In this document: piece by piece, positions 18,825 to 29,481 of the stretch
Layout: each line of letters starts with the position of its first letter
How positions within the stretch are numbered: position 1 is the stretch's first letter
From: Enterobacteriaceae bacterium B14
Lineage (GTDB): Bacteria; Pseudomonadota; Gammaproteobacteria; Enterobacterales; Enterobacteriaceae
NCBI GenBank assembly: GCA_000307305.1
Contig: DF158887.1
Coordinates: forward strand, 1-64,000
Length of the DNA: 64,000 bases
Reading direction: 5' to 3'
Notes under the pieces: generated by a model
Told to the model about the DNA's origin: nothing
Seen by the model: only the letters and a program-made list of their open reading frames with translations
The model's database searches: none
Program-made: the position numbers and the translations under genes

Positions 18825-20387
18825 CTAGTTTCCTGCATTTTCCTGAATATAGTCATCAAAGCTTTGTGTGTCACTTGCTTCAATTTTTTGCTGACGAATA
18901 ACGGACGCTTTACCTTCTGCATCCAATTCCTCTTCGCTAAGAACACTCAATGGCTCTGAACGCATCATCTGACTATATTTTTCAGCAAGCGATTTACCGA
19001 AGCCACCAATACCCTGCTCTTTCATCGCAGCTAATGTACGTGCAGAAAGTGTTAGCTCAGGGTTATCAAAGCATTCGACCAGCTCATCACAAACCTGCAC
19101 ATAACGATGGCGGCTGTTATTACTGTCTAAAACTTCAGCTACACGCCGGAGATCGGCAAACAAGGCGTTACCGACTTTATTCAAAGGTTCACGGGCCGTA
19201 TCACAGCCAATACCGATGGTCTGCCCTGGTTTGCGCCCTTCTAGGATCACGCGATTCCAGTTAAGTTTAGTACAGGTAATCTCATCACTGCTCATTTCTG
19301 GTGCATCGGCTAACGCGCACCAAATCAGGAAGAGGTCTAAGAAGTGAGCCTGAACGTCATCTACGCCAATAGGTGAGAAAGGATTGATATCCAATGCACG
19401 AACTTCAATATATTCAATTCCACCTCGTAATAGGGCATCTGAAGGTGATTCACCTTTACCCGTGACACGTTTAGGCCGAATCGGTGCGTAGAGCTCATTC
19501 TCGATTTGCAGCACGTTTGCATTCAATTGACGGTATTGACCATCAACCTTGACACCAATTTTAGAAAACTCATCTGAAGGTGTGTGAATGGCTCGCTTCA
19601 ATCCTTCAACATAAGTATTCAGATTATTGAAGGTAATCCCTAAATTACTTTGTGCTTTACTGGTATAGCCCAAATCGCTCATACGTAACGATGTGGCATA
19701 AGGCAGATAACACATACCGTTTGGCAAGCGTTCAAAAGGAATTGAAACCTCTCTTCCCTTGATAAACGAAGAGCAGATAGCAGGTGATGCGCCAAACAGA
19801 TAAGGGATAACCCAACCAAAACGGTAGTAGTTACGAATTAGACGAAAGTAGCCAGCAGAAATCTTCTCTTTTCCACTCATCTCATCTGTAACGCCTTCTA
19901 ACGCTTGCCAGAAAGCCATTGGCAAAGAGAAGTTGTAGTGCACGCCAGAAATAGTCTGCATCAATGCACCATAGCGATTCTTTAAACCCTCGCGATAAAG
20001 TGTCTTAAAGCGTCCCGGATTAGATGTGCCATATTGGGCAAGCTCAATATGACTTTCTGAATCAATATAGCAAGGCATACTCAGAGGCCACATCCGCTCA
20101 TCACCCATATTCTTGGCAACGTGCCGATGAATATCGTGCAAAAAGCTCATCATATGTTCGATGTCATCATCGACGGGCGTAATGAACTCTAATAGTGATT
20201 CGGCGAAATCTGTCGTAATCCAACGATGAGTGAATGCAGAACCCAATGCTTTAGGGTGCCCAGTCATCGCCAAGTGTCCATCTGGAGTTATACGCAGAGT
20301 CTCACGTTCAATACCGCGCTTAATTCCATCCAAGGCCTGAGGGTGCGCCTCTAACCAAGTAAGTGCTTGAGATACATTAGGGATCAC
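18825..20387 (-). CDS. gshA: Glutamate-cysteine ligase GshA
   Basis: 520 residues. It makes gamma-glutamylcysteine, the rate-limiting step of glutathione synthesis. Proteobacterial GCL signatures include [21 protein letters not shown] and [14 protein letters not shown] in the first 80 residues, [13 protein letters not shown] near 205, and RPKRV. The start is a GTG (20385-20387) 5 bp after a perfect AGGAGG; this gives [12 protein letters not shown], matching the E. coli N-terminus MIPDVSQAL. The longer in-frame extension upstream is not conserved. Confidence 0.97.
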   Translation of the reverse strand: MIPNVSQALTWLEAHPQALDGIKRGIERETLRITPDGHLAMTGHPKALGSAFTHRWITTDFAESLLEFITPVDDDIEHMMSFLHDIHRHVAKNMGDERMWPLSMPCYIDSESHIELAQYGTSNPGRFKTLYREGLKNRYGALMQTISGVHYNFSLPMAFWQALEGVTDEMSGKEKISAGYFRLIRNYYRFGWVIPYLFGASPAICSSFIKGREVSIPFERLPNGMCYLPYATSLRMSDLGYTSKAQSNLGITFNNLNTYVEGLKRAIHTPSDEFSKIGVKVDGQYRQLNANVLQIENELYAPIRPKRVTGKGESPSDALLRGGIEYIEVRALDINPFSPIGVDDVQAHFLDLFLIWCALADAPEMSSDEITCTKLNWNRVILEGRKPGQTIGIGCDTAREPLNKVGNALFADLRRVAEVLDSNNSRHRYVQVCDELVECFDNPELTLSARTLAAMKEQGIGGFGKSLAEKYSQMMRSEPLSVLSEEELDAEGKASVIRQQKIEASDTQSFDDYIQENAGN

Positions 20388-20484
20388 ATAGACCTCCTGT
20401 TTTCCATAACTGAATGGTTCGCTAGCATACTGACTCTTAACATCTGCGACCATATTTTTATATGATAAACGCTCATTGACACAT

Positions 20485-20913
20485 TTAACTCCACCAAGAG
20501 ATCCCACCCTGTATAATGAGAGCTAATACCATGTAGCGTAACGCCTTGCCGATCAGAAGATAGATAGTAACTGGCAGCAAAGGCAACCTTAACCACCCAG
20601 CAGCCACACACAATAAATCCCCAATCATAGGCAACCAACTTAACAATAGAGCAGGAGCGCCATAACGCTGCAACCACCTCATCGCCGTAGCAAGCCCCTT
20701 CTGTGACTTTGGCTGAGGTAATAGACGACCAATAATGACATTTGTTAATCCACCTAATACATTGCCGAAGGTTGCAACGAGAATCAGGGAAGTAACAGAA
20801 GCACTTTTTGCAGCTAACATTGCCGTAAGTACGATTTCGGACGTACCCGGCAAAAGAGTCGCACTCAGAAAACTGCTGCTAAACAGAGACCATAGCGCAA
20901 TGCTAGTACTCAC
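20485..20913 (-). CDS. yqaA: DedA-like inner membrane protein YqaA
   Basis: 142 residues, four or so hydrophobic segments, SNARE-associated/DedA-like (VTT domain) family as in E. coli YqaA. Relatives of DedA act in lipid flipping and membrane homeostasis; YqaA itself is uncharacterised. Its start overlaps the yqaB stop by 4 bp, so the pair is a coupled operon running toward gshA. Confidence 0.9.
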   Translation of the reverse strand: MSTSIALWSLFSSSFLSATLLPGTSEIVLTAMLAAKSASVTSLILVATFGNVLGGLTNVIIGRLLPQPKSQKGLATAMRWLQRYGAPALLLSWLPMIGDLLCVAAGWLRLPLLPVTIYLLIGKALRYMVLALIIQGGISWWS

Positions 20914-21482
20914 AAAGTACGAACATCCACAACAGCCATATTGGCTCTCTTCGCAGCCTGAATACCAAACTCTGCATCTTCAAATACGACACAATGCTGA
21001 GGAGCAACACCTATCAGTTCAGCACAACGTAAGAATGTATCAGGTTCAGGTTTATGCCTAAGTACATCATCAGCCCCTACTATGGCATCAAAACACTCAC
21101 GCACGCCAAAGTGACGGAGTAAAGCATCAGCCATACTGTGTTCGCTTCCCGTTCCTACGGCCATAGGCCGACGCCCGTGATACGCTCTGACAACATCGAG
21201 CAAAGGCAAAGGCCTCACACTATCGAATAGGAGTTCTTTTACCGCTATCGTCTTCTCAGCGGCAAGTTCATGGGCATTTAGATCAGAGTGATGCTGATCG
21301 ATAATAAACTGTGCTATTTGCCATGTTGGGGCACCACTTAGTTTCACAATAGCTAGCTCATCAAATTTCATATCATATTTTGCCAAAACTTGACGCCATG
21401 CCACGCGGTGTGTGGGTTCACTATCGAGTAGTGTTCCATCCATATCAAAGATTAGACCTTGATAGCTATCGTACATTATCAA
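20910..21482 (-). CDS. yqaB: HAD-family sugar phosphatase YqaB (fructose-1-phosphatase)
   Basis: 190 residues, HAD superfamily beta-phosphoglucomutase/phosphatase type. Motif I is FDMDGTLLDSEPTH (13-26, nucleophile Asp14), motif II GTGS near 115, motif III a Lys with HKPEPDTF and FEDAEFGI near 144-170. E. coli YqaB is active on fructose-1-phosphate and 6-phosphogluconate. It is followed by overlapping yqaA. Confidence 0.92.
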   Translation of the reverse strand: MIMYDSYQGLIFDMDGTLLDSEPTHRVAWRQVLAKYDMKFDELAIVKLSGAPTWQIAQFIIDQHHSDLNAHELAAEKTIAVKELLFDSVRPLPLLDVVRAYHGRRPMAVGTGSEHSMADALLRHFGVRECFDAIVGADDVLRHKPEPDTFLRCAELIGVAPQHCVVFEDAEFGIQAAKRANMAVVDVRTL

Positions 21483-21720
21483 CCTCGTAACGATAAAAGT
21501 GGGTTAAACACTTTAGCGTAAAGCCTGAATAAAGTCGTTAGTTAGCGAATGTTGTTTCGTGAAAAATAGTCATAAATCAAGGGAAAAATCACAGTATAAG
21601 TAGGGGTATTCATGCCGCTGTTCTACAAAAGCAAAAAACAGGCATAACTAAGATACAGTAGGCAAAAAGAGATGATGCAGATTTGAAAAAGAGATAAAGA
21701 AGAAAGGGAAATTTTAAAGA

Positions 21721-21797
21721 TGGTGCATCCGAGAGGATTCGAACCTCTGACCGCTCGGTTCGTAGCCGAGTACTCTATCCAGCTGAGCTACGGATGC
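21721..21797 (-). tRNA. tRNA-Arg (ACG), copy 3 of the array
   Basis: A 77-nt cloverleaf reading GCATCCGTAGCTCAG on the minus strand, with anticodon ACG (read as ICG) and encoded CCA at 21721-21723. It is the same as E. coli argV apart from a T-stem pair. It is the last of three copies in transcription order. Confidence 0.98.
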
Positions 21798-21893
21798 ATT
21801 ATTCTTCTAATGCAGACACCGATTCATTTAGTGTCTCTTAAACTAGGAACGTTATATGAATCAGCGTTGGCCTCAATTCCTATAACTTAAAGA

Positions 21894-21970
21894 TGGTGCA
21901 TCCGAGAGGATTCGAACCTCTGACCGCTCGGTTCGTAGCCGAGTACTCTATCCAGCTGAGCTACGGATGC
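21894..21970 (-). tRNA. tRNA-Arg (ACG), copy 2 of the array
   Basis: Identical 77-nt sequence to the copies on both sides, with encoded CCA (21894-21896). It is separated from the downstream copy by a 96-bp spacer. Confidence 0.98.
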
Positions 21971-22065
21971 ATTGTTCTTTCAATGCAGATACTAAATCAT
22001 TTAGTATCTTTTAAATCTGATTCGTTATACGTATTTATATTTATCAAACACCTATAACGCTAATA

Positions 22066-22142
22066 TGGTGCATCCGAGAGGATTCGAACCTCTGACCGCT
22101 CGGTTCGTAGCCGAGTACTCTATCCAGCTGAGCTACGGATGC
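22066..22142 (-). tRNA. tRNA-Arg (ACG), copy 1 of the array
   Basis: Identical 77-nt sequence; first of the three copies in transcription order, 115 bp after tRNA-Ser. The E. coli counterpart locus holds four tRNA-Arg copies. Confidence 0.98.
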
Positions 22143-22257
22143 AGATATGAAATTTGGGAGAGATTGCTCGGCTATCGCTTTGCCCTAAACCATTTGAAGT
22201 GCTCTATTATTCTAGCTACGAATAAAGACTAACTACTCACTTCATACTCTCAATAAA

Positions 22258-22350
22258 TGGCGGTGAGGGAGGGATTCGAACCCTCGATGCAGCTTTTGAC
22301 CGCATACTCCCTTAGCAGGGGAGCGCCTTCAGCCTCTCGGCCACCTCACC
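22258..22350 (-). tRNA. tRNA-Ser (GCU)
   Basis: 93 nt with a long variable arm, anticodon GCT in CTGCTAA, encoded CCA at 22258-22260. It matches E. coli serV and is the first gene of the serV-arg tRNA operon. Confidence 0.98.
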
Positions 22351-22411
22351 GTTACGCCCTTTGCAGGTGCTAGACTTGCTTGAGTAAGCTCATCGTCGCT
22401 GCGTGGCGCAC

Positions 22412-22439
22412 ATATTACTTTCCCCGACTTATAAGTCAA
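22412..22439 (-). promoter_or_regulatory. promoter of the tRNA-Ser/tRNA-Arg operon
   Basis: On the minus strand: -35 TTGACT (22434-22439), 16-bp spacer, -10 TAATAT (22412-22417), then the GC-rich discriminator GTGCGCC typical of stringently controlled stable-RNA promoters. It is about 60 bp upstream of the tRNA-Ser 5' end. Confidence 0.8.
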
Positions 22440-22594
22440 ACAATTTTTCTTTAAGTTTTGTGTGTTTGGACAATTCACACTCAATATGACCAGATTACCA
22501 ACGGAATAGCTAATTTATCAACAATATTGATACGCTGTTGGTGAACTAGAATAGAGAGAGGAAAGATAAATTAAGATAGGAAATGAGGATGAGA

Positions 22595-22629
22595 AAAAGA
22601 CGGCGCCTCACATAAAATATATGAGGCGC
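22595..22629 (-). terminator. csrA terminator
   Basis: A 12-bp stem (22603-22614 with 22618-22629) with one wobble/mismatch, followed on the minus strand by CGTCTTTTTCTC. It starts 16 bp past the csrA stop. Confidence 0.8.
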
Positions 22630-22644
22630 ATGTCAAATCAGAAA

Positions 22645-22830
22645 TTAATAAGTCGTTGGCTGTGACTTTTCTGCCTGGATACGCTGATAAATTTCTTCGC
22701 GATGTACCGAAACTTCTTTAGGGGCGTTAACGCCAATACGAACTTGATTACCTTTAACACCGAGAACTGTAACGGTAACCTCATCGCCTATCATGAGAGT
22801 TTCACCAACTCGACGAGTCAAAATAAGCAT
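22645..22830 (-). CDS. csrA: Carbon storage regulator CsrA
   Basis: 61 residues, with the universal start [18 protein letters not shown] and the RNA-contact residues Arg44 (SVHREEIY) and Leu4/Arg6. CsrA binds GGA motifs in mRNA leaders and controls glycogen, motility and biofilm genes. A strong AAGGAG ribosome binding site precedes it. Order alaS-csrA-tRNA-Ser matches E. coli. Confidence 0.98.
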
Positions 22831-23206
22831 TCTTTGCTCCTTGAAAAATTGAATTGAGCCGAGCTTCTATGTATTACTGGCCTATTATCCAACATCTGCC
22901 ACGAAAACGTAAGCACCGAACCCATTTAAATGGAAGCAGCGTACCCCGATTCCACTATAATTAAAATTAAGTTTAGCGTAATTCCCCGAGTATGTACGTT
23001 TTTATATCTAACAAAAAATGAACACATCAGAAAAAACACCATATTTTACAATTTGTTATAACGAACATATAAATAGAAAAGACCAACCATGCAAATAGTA
23101 ATTAAAATCACTTCAGCATTTGTTGCATGAATCGCTTACAAAAGTAAGCGATTCATGATCCGCTTTTACTACCTTGATACAACAATAATTACTTCAAACA
23201 CAATCG
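22831..23206 (-). other. intergenic region between alaS and csrA
   Basis: 376 bp without a gene, where csrA promoters are expected. It is A+T-rich. A 12-bp palindrome CCATTTAAATGG lies at 22922-22933. A perfect 13-bp hairpin (23126-23138 with 23144-23156) sits about 50 bp past the alaS stop; it lacks a T-run but is placed as an alaS 3'-end structure. I could not single out one csrA promoter. Confidence 0.55.
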
Positions 23207-25834
23207 TTATAATTTATTCACTACCCAAGATTCTACACTTGCTAGTGCCTTAGGTAATGCAGCAACATCGCTACCGCCAGCTTGAGCCATATCAGGACGT
23301 CCACCACCTTTTCCGCCCACTTGCTGCGCTACTGAAGCAATCAATTCGCCAGCTTTGATACGCTCTGTTAAATCCTTTGTCACACCAACAATCAGACTAA
23401 CTTTATCATCATGCCCTGTTGCTAGAACAATTACGCCAGATCCCATCTGATTTTTCAGATCGTCTACCATCGTGCGCAATAGTTTTGGGTCAACGTTAGC
23501 TAACTGGCTAACGAGCAATTTAACCCCTTTAACGTCAATACATTGATTGATCAGAGATGCGCTTTCATTCGCCGCCTGTTGACCTTTCAATTGTTGAAGT
23601 TCTTTTTCTAAAAGCTTATTTCGTTCTAATAGCGCCTGAACTTTATCGCTAATATTATTGCTATCCCCTTTGACCAGATGAGCAATATTTTGCAATAAAT
23701 CACTCTGCTGATGCAGAGAGTCTATTGCACCCTCGCCAGTGACTGCCTCGATCCGGCGAATTCCCGCAGCGGTACCTGATTCTGAGGTTATACGAAATAA
23801 ACCAATATCACCGGTTCTGTGAGCATGAGTACCACCACATAGCTCGGTAGAAAAATCGCCCATCGTCAAAACACGGACGCTATCATCATATTTTTCACCA
23901 AACAGAGCCATCGCTCCTTTCGCTTTTGCTGTATCCAAGTCCATAATTTCAGTCTGGATAGCAAGATTTCTGCGAATTTGTTCGTTGACGATATCCTCTA
24001 CCAAACGGACTTGTTCAGGTTTAACTGCTTCAAAGTGTGAGAAATCGAAACGCAGATACTTATCATTGACCAGAGAACCCTTCTGGGCAACATGTTCACC
24101 CAAAACATTGCGCAGAGCAGCATGTAGTAAGTGAGTCGCAGAGTGATTGCGAAGAATTCGCTCGCGGCGAGCACTATCAACAACGGCGTCCACTTTATCA
24201 TTAACTTTAAGTGTGCCTTGAGCTAACTGGCCTAAATGACCAATGGCCTGACCATATTTTTGTGTATCCACGACATTAAAGTTGCCAGAAGCGGCTTTAA
24301 GGTCACCTTTATCACCCACCTGACCACCAGACTCACCATAGAACGGTGTGTCATTGAGGATAACAACAGCATCTTCACCCGCACGAATTTCATTTACAGG
24401 CTGGCCATTACGGAATAACGCCGTAACATGAGCCTTATACTCTAAGTGCTCATAGCCACAGAAATGAGATTCTGAATCAACGCGGATCATACTGTTATAG
24501 TCTGCCCCAAAGCCACTGGATTCACGAGCGCGACGACGCTGTGCTTCCATTTCGGCTTCAAAACCAACTTCATCTACTTTCAGACTGCGTTCACGGCACA
24601 CATCAGCGGTTAAATCGAGGGGGAACCCATAAGTATCGTATAAACGAAAAGCAATCTCACCGGCTAATGTATCGCCTTTTAGCTGAGACAACTCTTCATC
24701 AAGAAGCACCAAACCTCTTTCTAGAGTCCGAGCAAACTGCTCTTCTTCTGTTTTTAGCACTTGCTCAACTAACGCCTGCTGCTGTTTCAGTTCATCAGCG
24801 GCACTTCCCATAACCTCGATTAAAGGTGCGACCAGTTTATAGAAAAAGGTTTCCTTCGCCCCAAGCATATGGCCATGGCGAACAGCGCGACGAATGATAC
24901 GGCGCAGAACATAACCACGGCTCTCATTTGAAGGCATAACACCATCGGAAATAAGAAATGCACAAGAACGAATATGGTCAGCAACAACACGTAGGGATTT
25001 ATTATCGAGATCGCTAGAGCCAGTTACCTTTGCAACCGCTGCAATCAAAATGCGGAACAGATCGATTTCATAGTTTGAATGAGCATGCTGTAACACAGCA
25101 GAGATACGCTCCAGCCCCATACCTGTATCAACAGAAGGTTTAGGTAGCGGCAGCATCTCACCATTTGACTGGCGATTAAACTGCATGAAGACGATATTCC
25201 AAATTTCTATATAGCGATCGCCGTCCTCTTCTGGACTACCTGGAGGCCCGCCCCAGATATGCTCACCATGATCGTAAAAAATTTCGGTACAAGGACCACA
25301 CGGGCCTGTATCGCCCATCTGCCAGAAGTTATCTGACGCATAGGCGGCGCCTTTATTATCACCAATACGAATGATTCTTTCGTGTGGAACACCAATCTCA
25401 TCAGCCCAGATGTTATAAGCTTCATCATCGGTCGCATAAACCGTCACCCAAAGCTTTTCTTTAGGCAGATTAAACCAGTCTGCTCCGGTTAATAACTCCC
25501 ACGCAAAACGAATCGCTTCGTGTTTGAAGTAATCACCAAAACTAAAGTTTCCAAGCATTTCGAAGAAAGTATGATGGCGCGCAGTGTATCCAACATTTTC
25601 CAGATCGTTATGTTTACCCCCTGCACGAACACATCGTTGAGACGTTGTGGCTCGCGTATAAGGACGTTTATCCAATCCGAGGAAAACATCTTTAAACTGG
25701 TTCATCCCCGCGTTGGTAAACAGAAGTGTCGGGTCATTTGTTGGCACCAGAGAACTACTGGAAACCACTTGATGACCTTTACTGTTGAAAAAATCGAGAA
25801 ACGCTTGACGAATCTCAGCGGTGCTCTTGCTCAT
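23207..25834 (-). CDS. alaS: Alanyl-tRNA synthetase
   Basis: 875 residues, the E. coli length. A class II catalytic domain opens [16 protein letters not shown], with [19 protein letters not shown] and the adenylation core up to about 240; an editing domain carries [11 protein letters not shown] near 564 and [13 protein letters not shown] near 666; the C-Ala domain ends with [15 protein letters not shown] near 850. All domains are intact. E. coli AlaS represses its own gene. recX lies 135 bp upstream. Confidence 0.98.
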   Translation of the reverse strand: MSKSTAEIRQAFLDFFNSKGHQVVSSSSLVPTNDPTLLFTNAGMNQFKDVFLGLDKRPYTRATTSQRCVRAGGKHNDLENVGYTARHHTFFEMLGNFSFGDYFKHEAIRFAWELLTGADWFNLPKEKLWVTVYATDDEAYNIWADEIGVPHERIIRIGDNKGAAYASDNFWQMGDTGPCGPCTEIFYDHGEHIWGGPPGSPEEDGDRYIEIWNIVFMQFNRQSNGEMLPLPKPSVDTGMGLERISAVLQHAHSNYEIDLFRILIAAVAKVTGSSDLDNKSLRVVADHIRSCAFLISDGVMPSNESRGYVLRRIIRRAVRHGHMLGAKETFFYKLVAPLIEVMGSAADELKQQQALVEQVLKTEEEQFARTLERGLVLLDEELSQLKGDTLAGEIAFRLYDTYGFPLDLTADVCRERSLKVDEVGFEAEMEAQRRRARESSGFGADYNSMIRVDSESHFCGYEHLEYKAHVTALFRNGQPVNEIRAGEDAVVILNDTPFYGESGGQVGDKGDLKAASGNFNVVDTQKYGQAIGHLGQLAQGTLKVNDKVDAVVDSARRERILRNHSATHLLHAALRNVLGEHVAQKGSLVNDKYLRFDFSHFEAVKPEQVRLVEDIVNEQIRRNLAIQTEIMDLDTAKAKGAMALFGEKYDDSVRVLTMGDFSTELCGGTHAHRTGDIGLFRITSESGTAAGIRRIEAVTGEGAIDSLHQQSDLLQNIAHLVKGDSNNISDKVQALLERNKLLEKELQQLKGQQAANESASLINQCIDVKGVKLLVSQLANVDPKLLRTMVDDLKNQMGSGVIVLATGHDDKVSLIVGVTKDLTERIKAGELIASVAQQVGGKGGGRPDMAQAGGSDVAALPKALASVESWVVNKL

Positions 25835-25969
25835 AAATTTCCCAAATCAGACAAATTGGACGATTCGTGAGCGGATAGTTTCATACTTCAGGGTTAACGA
25901 ACGGGCTCACGAACGGAAAGTGGGGATAAGATAAAATTTCTTCAAGACGAAGTAAAACCCATACTGCAT

Positions 25970-26428
25970 TCATTCTGCAAAATCATGGAAAATTGTTTGT
26001 ATATCTTCCTGAAAAAAGCCTCGGTATAGGAGGAAACGTTGAATTTTTGCTTTTTCCGCCCATTCCGATGGGAGAGGTGTGCCAAAACGCTTTAAAGCCA
26101 ATTTTTTAGCTAATGCCCCCCAATCGATGTCACTCTCAGAAAAAATAGCGTGGATAGCTGAACGCTCAATTCCTTTTTGCAACAATTCAGATTGTATTCT
26201 CTGGGCCCCATAACCTTTTTGACTCCGGCTTTTTAGATATAAAAATGCGAACTTTTCATCATCTAACCAAGAGTACTCATAACAATAGGTGATAACACGT
26301 TCAATTTCATTCTGATCTACAGGTTCTATTTTTGAAAACGACTGCGCCGCAAGTTTGCGGCGCAATTCGTGTTCACTGTGATCTCGCTGGGCAAGTATAC
26401 GCATTGCCCGATTTAATAATTCGCTCAT
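25970..26428 (-). CDS. recX: RecA regulatory protein RecX
   Basis: 152 residues, made of three-helix repeats typical of RecX (ALxxLxxRxxSxxELRRKL type in the first repeat; DDEKFAFLYLKSRSQKGYGAQRIQSEL in the second is split across 55-80). RecX caps RecA filaments and slows their growth. It lies 27 bp after recA and is likely expressed by read-through from the SOS promoter. Confidence 0.93.
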   Translation of the reverse strand: MSELLNRAMRILAQRDHSEHELRRKLAAQSFSKIEPVDQNEIERVITYCYEYSWLDDEKFAFLYLKSRSQKGYGAQRIQSELLQKGIERSAIHAIFSESDIDWGALAKKLALKRFGTPLPSEWAEKAKIQRFLLYRGFFQEDIQTIFHDFAE

Positions 26429-26455
26429 CAGATGCTGTTTTATTGAAAAGCTGAG

Positions 26456-27514
26456 TTATAGCTCTTCATCTTCCAGAATTTCATCATCTGATTCAATATC
26501 ACCCTTAGCACTCTCTAATGGCACGCCTGGCGCTAGTAAAAGCTCGCGCAGTCTCTTCTCAAGCTCATCAGAAATCTTAGGGTTTTCGATAAGATGTTTC
26601 ATCGAGTTAGCTTTACCCTGCCCGATCTTATCGCCGTTATAACTGTACCAAGCACCTGACTTTTCTACCATCTTGTGTTTAACACCAAGATCGATCAACT
26701 CGCTCTCTTTAGAAATACCGCAGCCGTATAGAATTTGGAACTCCGCTTGGCGGAATGGAGAGGCTACTTTATTTTTAACAACTTTAACGCGGGTTTCGTT
26801 ACCCACAACCTCATCACCATCTTTAATTGCGCCAATACGGCGAATATCCAGACGAACAGATGAGTAAAATTTCAACGCATTACCACCAGTAGTTGTCTCT
26901 GGGTTACCAAACATGACACCAATTTTCATACGAATTTGGTTAATGAAGACGACCAAACAGTTCGCATTTTTGATGTTTGCAGTAAGTTTACGTAGAGCTT
27001 GAGACATAAGGCGAGCTTGTAAGCCAACATGGGAATCCCCCATTTCACCTTCAATTTCAGCTTTTGGTGTCAAAGCAGCAACAGAGTCAACGATAATGAC
27101 ATCTACCGCACCAGAACGAACCAAAGCATCACAAATCTCTAATGCCTGTTCACCAGTATCAGGCTGGGAAATCAGCAAATCGTCAACTTTAACCCCTAGC
27201 TTGGCAGCATAGATTGGGTCTAGAGCATGTTCAGCATCGATAAATGCACATGTTTTGCCTTCTTTCTGTGCCTGAGCAACGACAGACAGCGTTAATGTCG
27301 TTTTACCGGATGATTCAGGCCCAAAAATTTCAACTACACGGCCCATAGGTAAACCACCAATACCTAATGCAATATCGAGGCTCAATGAACCTGTTGATAC
27401 TGAATCGATATCTAGCGTCTGGGTATCCCCTAAACGCATAATAGAACCTTTACCAAATTGTTTCTCAATCTGGCCTAGTGCGGCAGCTAGTGCTCTTTTT
27501 TTATTCTCATCCAT
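26456..27514 (-). CDS. recA: Recombinase RecA
   Basis: 352 residues. It forms ATP-dependent filaments on single-stranded DNA for recombination and triggers LexA self-cleavage. Walker A is GPESSGKT at 65-72; Walker B and the L1/L2 DNA loops ([39 protein letters not shown]) are intact. The tail is acidic. Start is ATG ([15 protein letters not shown]) with GGAG 7 bp upstream; longer in-frame options run into the LexA box. Compared with the E. coli protein as I remember it, many core positions differ ([32 protein letters not shown]), unlike the near-identity seen in neighbouring genes. See findings. Confidence 0.98.
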   Translation of the reverse strand: MDENKKRALAAALGQIEKQFGKGSIMRLGDTQTLDIDSVSTGSLSLDIALGIGGLPMGRVVEIFGPESSGKTTLTLSVVAQAQKEGKTCAFIDAEHALDPIYAAKLGVKVDDLLISQPDTGEQALEICDALVRSGAVDVIIVDSVAALTPKAEIEGEMGDSHVGLQARLMSQALRKLTANIKNANCLVVFINQIRMKIGVMFGNPETTTGGNALKFYSSVRLDIRRIGAIKDGDEVVGNETRVKVVKNKVASPFRQAEFQILYGCGISKESELIDLGVKHKMVEKSGAWYSYNGDKIGQGKANSMKHLIENPKISDELEKRLRELLLAPGVPLESAKGDIESDDEILEDEEL

Positions 27515-27557
27515 TATTCGACTCCACGGCATGGCAATGCTGAATTTGATTTGATTA

Positions 27558-27577
27558 TACTGTACAGTCATACAGTA
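27558..27577 (-). promoter_or_regulatory. LexA (SOS) box upstream of recA
   Basis: TACTGT-N8-ACAGTA, a full 20-bp LexA operator (contains CTG-N10-CAG), 43 bp before the recA start. It indicates ordinary SOS control. Confidence 0.96.
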
Positions 27578-27588
27578 TCAAGTCGTTT

Positions 27589-28077
27589 TTAAAAAAACTC
27601 ACTCATCACAGTTTGCAGAACAAACATGGCTGCTTGTTCTCGTATTGATAAACGGTCGCCGGAAAAGTAGCGGGTATAACTCGCAGAACGCCCATCCTGA
27701 CTTAAAATCGCAAAACAGACTGTACCTACAGGTTTCTCTTCCGTACCGCCATCAGGGCCTGCAATTCCGCTAATAGAAACCGCAATATCTGCTCGTGCTT
27801 TATGCAACGCCCCTAGTGCCATTTCATGAGCTACTGGCTCACTCACGGCACCATGTTGAAAAAGCGTATTTTCTGATACTCCTAGCATGTCTTGTTTTGC
27901 ATCATTGCTGTATGTAACAAATCCGCATTCAAAATAGGCTGAGCTGCCTGCTATATCTGTGATCGTTTTTGCTACCAACCCACCCGTACAAGATTCAGCA
28001 CAGGTAAAATACCATCCCTTCGCAAGTAGCTTTTGACCTAATGTCACACTGAGTTGTTCCAGTTGTTTATCTAACAT
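27589..28077 (-). CDS. pncC: Nicotinamide-nucleotide amidase PncC (CinA C-terminal type)
   Basis: 162 residues, a stand-alone CinA_C domain. It deamidates nicotinamide mononucleotide to nicotinate mononucleotide in NAD recycling. Motifs: TCAESCTGGLVAKTITD (22-38, with catalytic Ser in ESCTGG), VTYSNDAKQDMLGV and the SISGIAGPDGGTEEKPVGTV loop. The recX-recA-pncC order is enterobacterial; beyond pncC synteny with E. coli stops. Confidence 0.95.
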   Translation of the reverse strand: MLDKQLEQLSVTLGQKLLAKGWYFTCAESCTGGLVAKTITDIAGSSAYFECGFVTYSNDAKQDMLGVSENTLFQHGAVSEPVAHEMALGALHKARADIAVSISGIAGPDGGTEEKPVGTVCFAILSQDGRSASYTRYFSGDRLSIREQAAMFVLQTVMSEFF

Positions 28078-28287
28078 AAGTAAGGCCTCATGACTGTGAT
28101 ATCGAGATATTATGCTTATATCTAGCCCCTAGACACGCGACTTTAATCCTTTATGCGAGCACGCTCCCAAGAGCAATAGGTTATAGCACCAACGAGACCC
28201 TGTTCTGCAGATCCAATAAGACATCGACGGCTTTGTTTGACCACAGATAGTGGCCACAGCAATAGATATCACAAGCGGCATGACTCG

Positions 28288-29250
28288 TTAGAAATGCTTG
28301 GTGCATAGCTGTTCTAGAAGGTCTATATGCGCGGGGCTATCATTTAGAGCAGGAATATACTCATAGCGATCACCACCAGCAGCAAGGAACACCTCTCTAT
28401 TCAATACTGCAATCTCTTCCAATGTTTCAAGACAATCAGAGGAAAAACCAGGGCAAATGACCTGTACATGCTTGATGCCCTTCTCAGGCAAGCTTTTCAA
28501 CGTTTCATCGGTATAAGGCATCAACCAAGGCTCTCTGCCAAAACGTGACTGATACGTCATCATGTACTCTTTAGGCTGTAGATGCAGCCTATCTATCACT
28601 GCACGGGTTGTCGTGGCACAGCGCCTTGGGTAATCATCCCCCTGGCTGGCAAAGCGCTCAGGAATACCATGGTAGGAGAACAAGAGTAAATCAGGCTTAC
28701 CATGTTTATGGTAAGACGCCTCAATGCTCCCTGCCAAGGCCTCGATATACGCATGATGAGCAGCGTAATCACGAATAAAATGCACGGAAGGGATACCACG
28801 ATATTTCTTAAACTCTTTCGCAATCCCATCCCATACAGCGGCAGCCGTTGAACATGAGTACTGAGGAAAAAGAGGTAACACAACCAATTGGTTAACCCCT
28901 AGAGACTTCAGATTTACCAGTGCTTGTGAGATAGAAGGTTCACCATAAGTCATTGCTAGTTCTACAGGAATGGTCGGCAAACGCGCAGCCAGTGCTTGTT
29001 GCTGTTTACGGCTATAGACCAACAAAGGTGACCCTTCCTCCATCCAAATAGACTGATACATTTTTGCCACTTTTGGGCCACGGAGAGGCAGGATAACGCC
29101 ATGTAACACGGGCAACCAAAGCCAACGAGAGAGGTCAACAACTCGCTGGTCATGTAGAAATTGAGAAAGGTACCGTTTTACAGCTTTGGTTGTAGGCGCA
29201 CTCGGCGTACCAAGATTCACCAATAAGATACCCTGCTTAGCCTTCCCCAT
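28288..29250 (-). CDS. hemH: Ferrochelatase HemH
   Basis: 320 residues. It inserts Fe2+ into protoporphyrin IX in the last step of heme synthesis. Signature [12 protein letters not shown] (conserved catalytic His near 194) and [15 protein letters not shown] are intact; the opening [14 protein letters not shown] is typical. In E. coli hemH neighbours adk; here rnz is inserted between them and pncC lies on the other side. Confidence 0.97.
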   Translation of the reverse strand: MGKAKQGILLVNLGTPSAPTTKAVKRYLSQFLHDQRVVDLSRWLWLPVLHGVILPLRGPKVAKMYQSIWMEEGSPLLVYSRKQQQALAARLPTIPVELAMTYGEPSISQALVNLKSLGVNQLVVLPLFPQYSCSTAAAVWDGIAKEFKKYRGIPSVHFIRDYAAHHAYIEALAGSIEASYHKHGKPDLLLFSYHGIPERFASQGDDYPRRCATTTRAVIDRLHLQPKEYMMTYQSRFGREPWLMPYTDETLKSLPEKGIKHVQVICPGFSSDCLETLEEIAVLNREVFLAAGGDRYEYIPALNDSPAHIDLLEQLCTKHF

Positions 29251-29481
29251 TAAATATTCCTTTTACTACAGTAAGATAAATACATCATTTTCAGCGTTAC
29301 TTATTTCTACGGCGCTGAATCTCTTCAATTATATGTCTATATGTCAGGTAGAGATAATAAGTATCTTTCCCCTCTCATCACTAACCCTTAGCAGACACCT
29401 CTTCTCTAGGGAGGCTCGCGATTCAGTAACATGAGTGATAAATTTAACCTCTGCATAATATGGCTTTATAAGGGATGGGTT

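Noticed and set aside
20384-20677. 97-codon minus-strand frame between yqaA and gshA
   Set aside because: Overlaps yqaA in another frame; the gap is explained by the gshA leader.
21721-22142. Regular repeats that could suggest a CRISPR-like array
   Set aside because: The repeats are full tRNA-Arg genes with cloverleaf and CCA ends.
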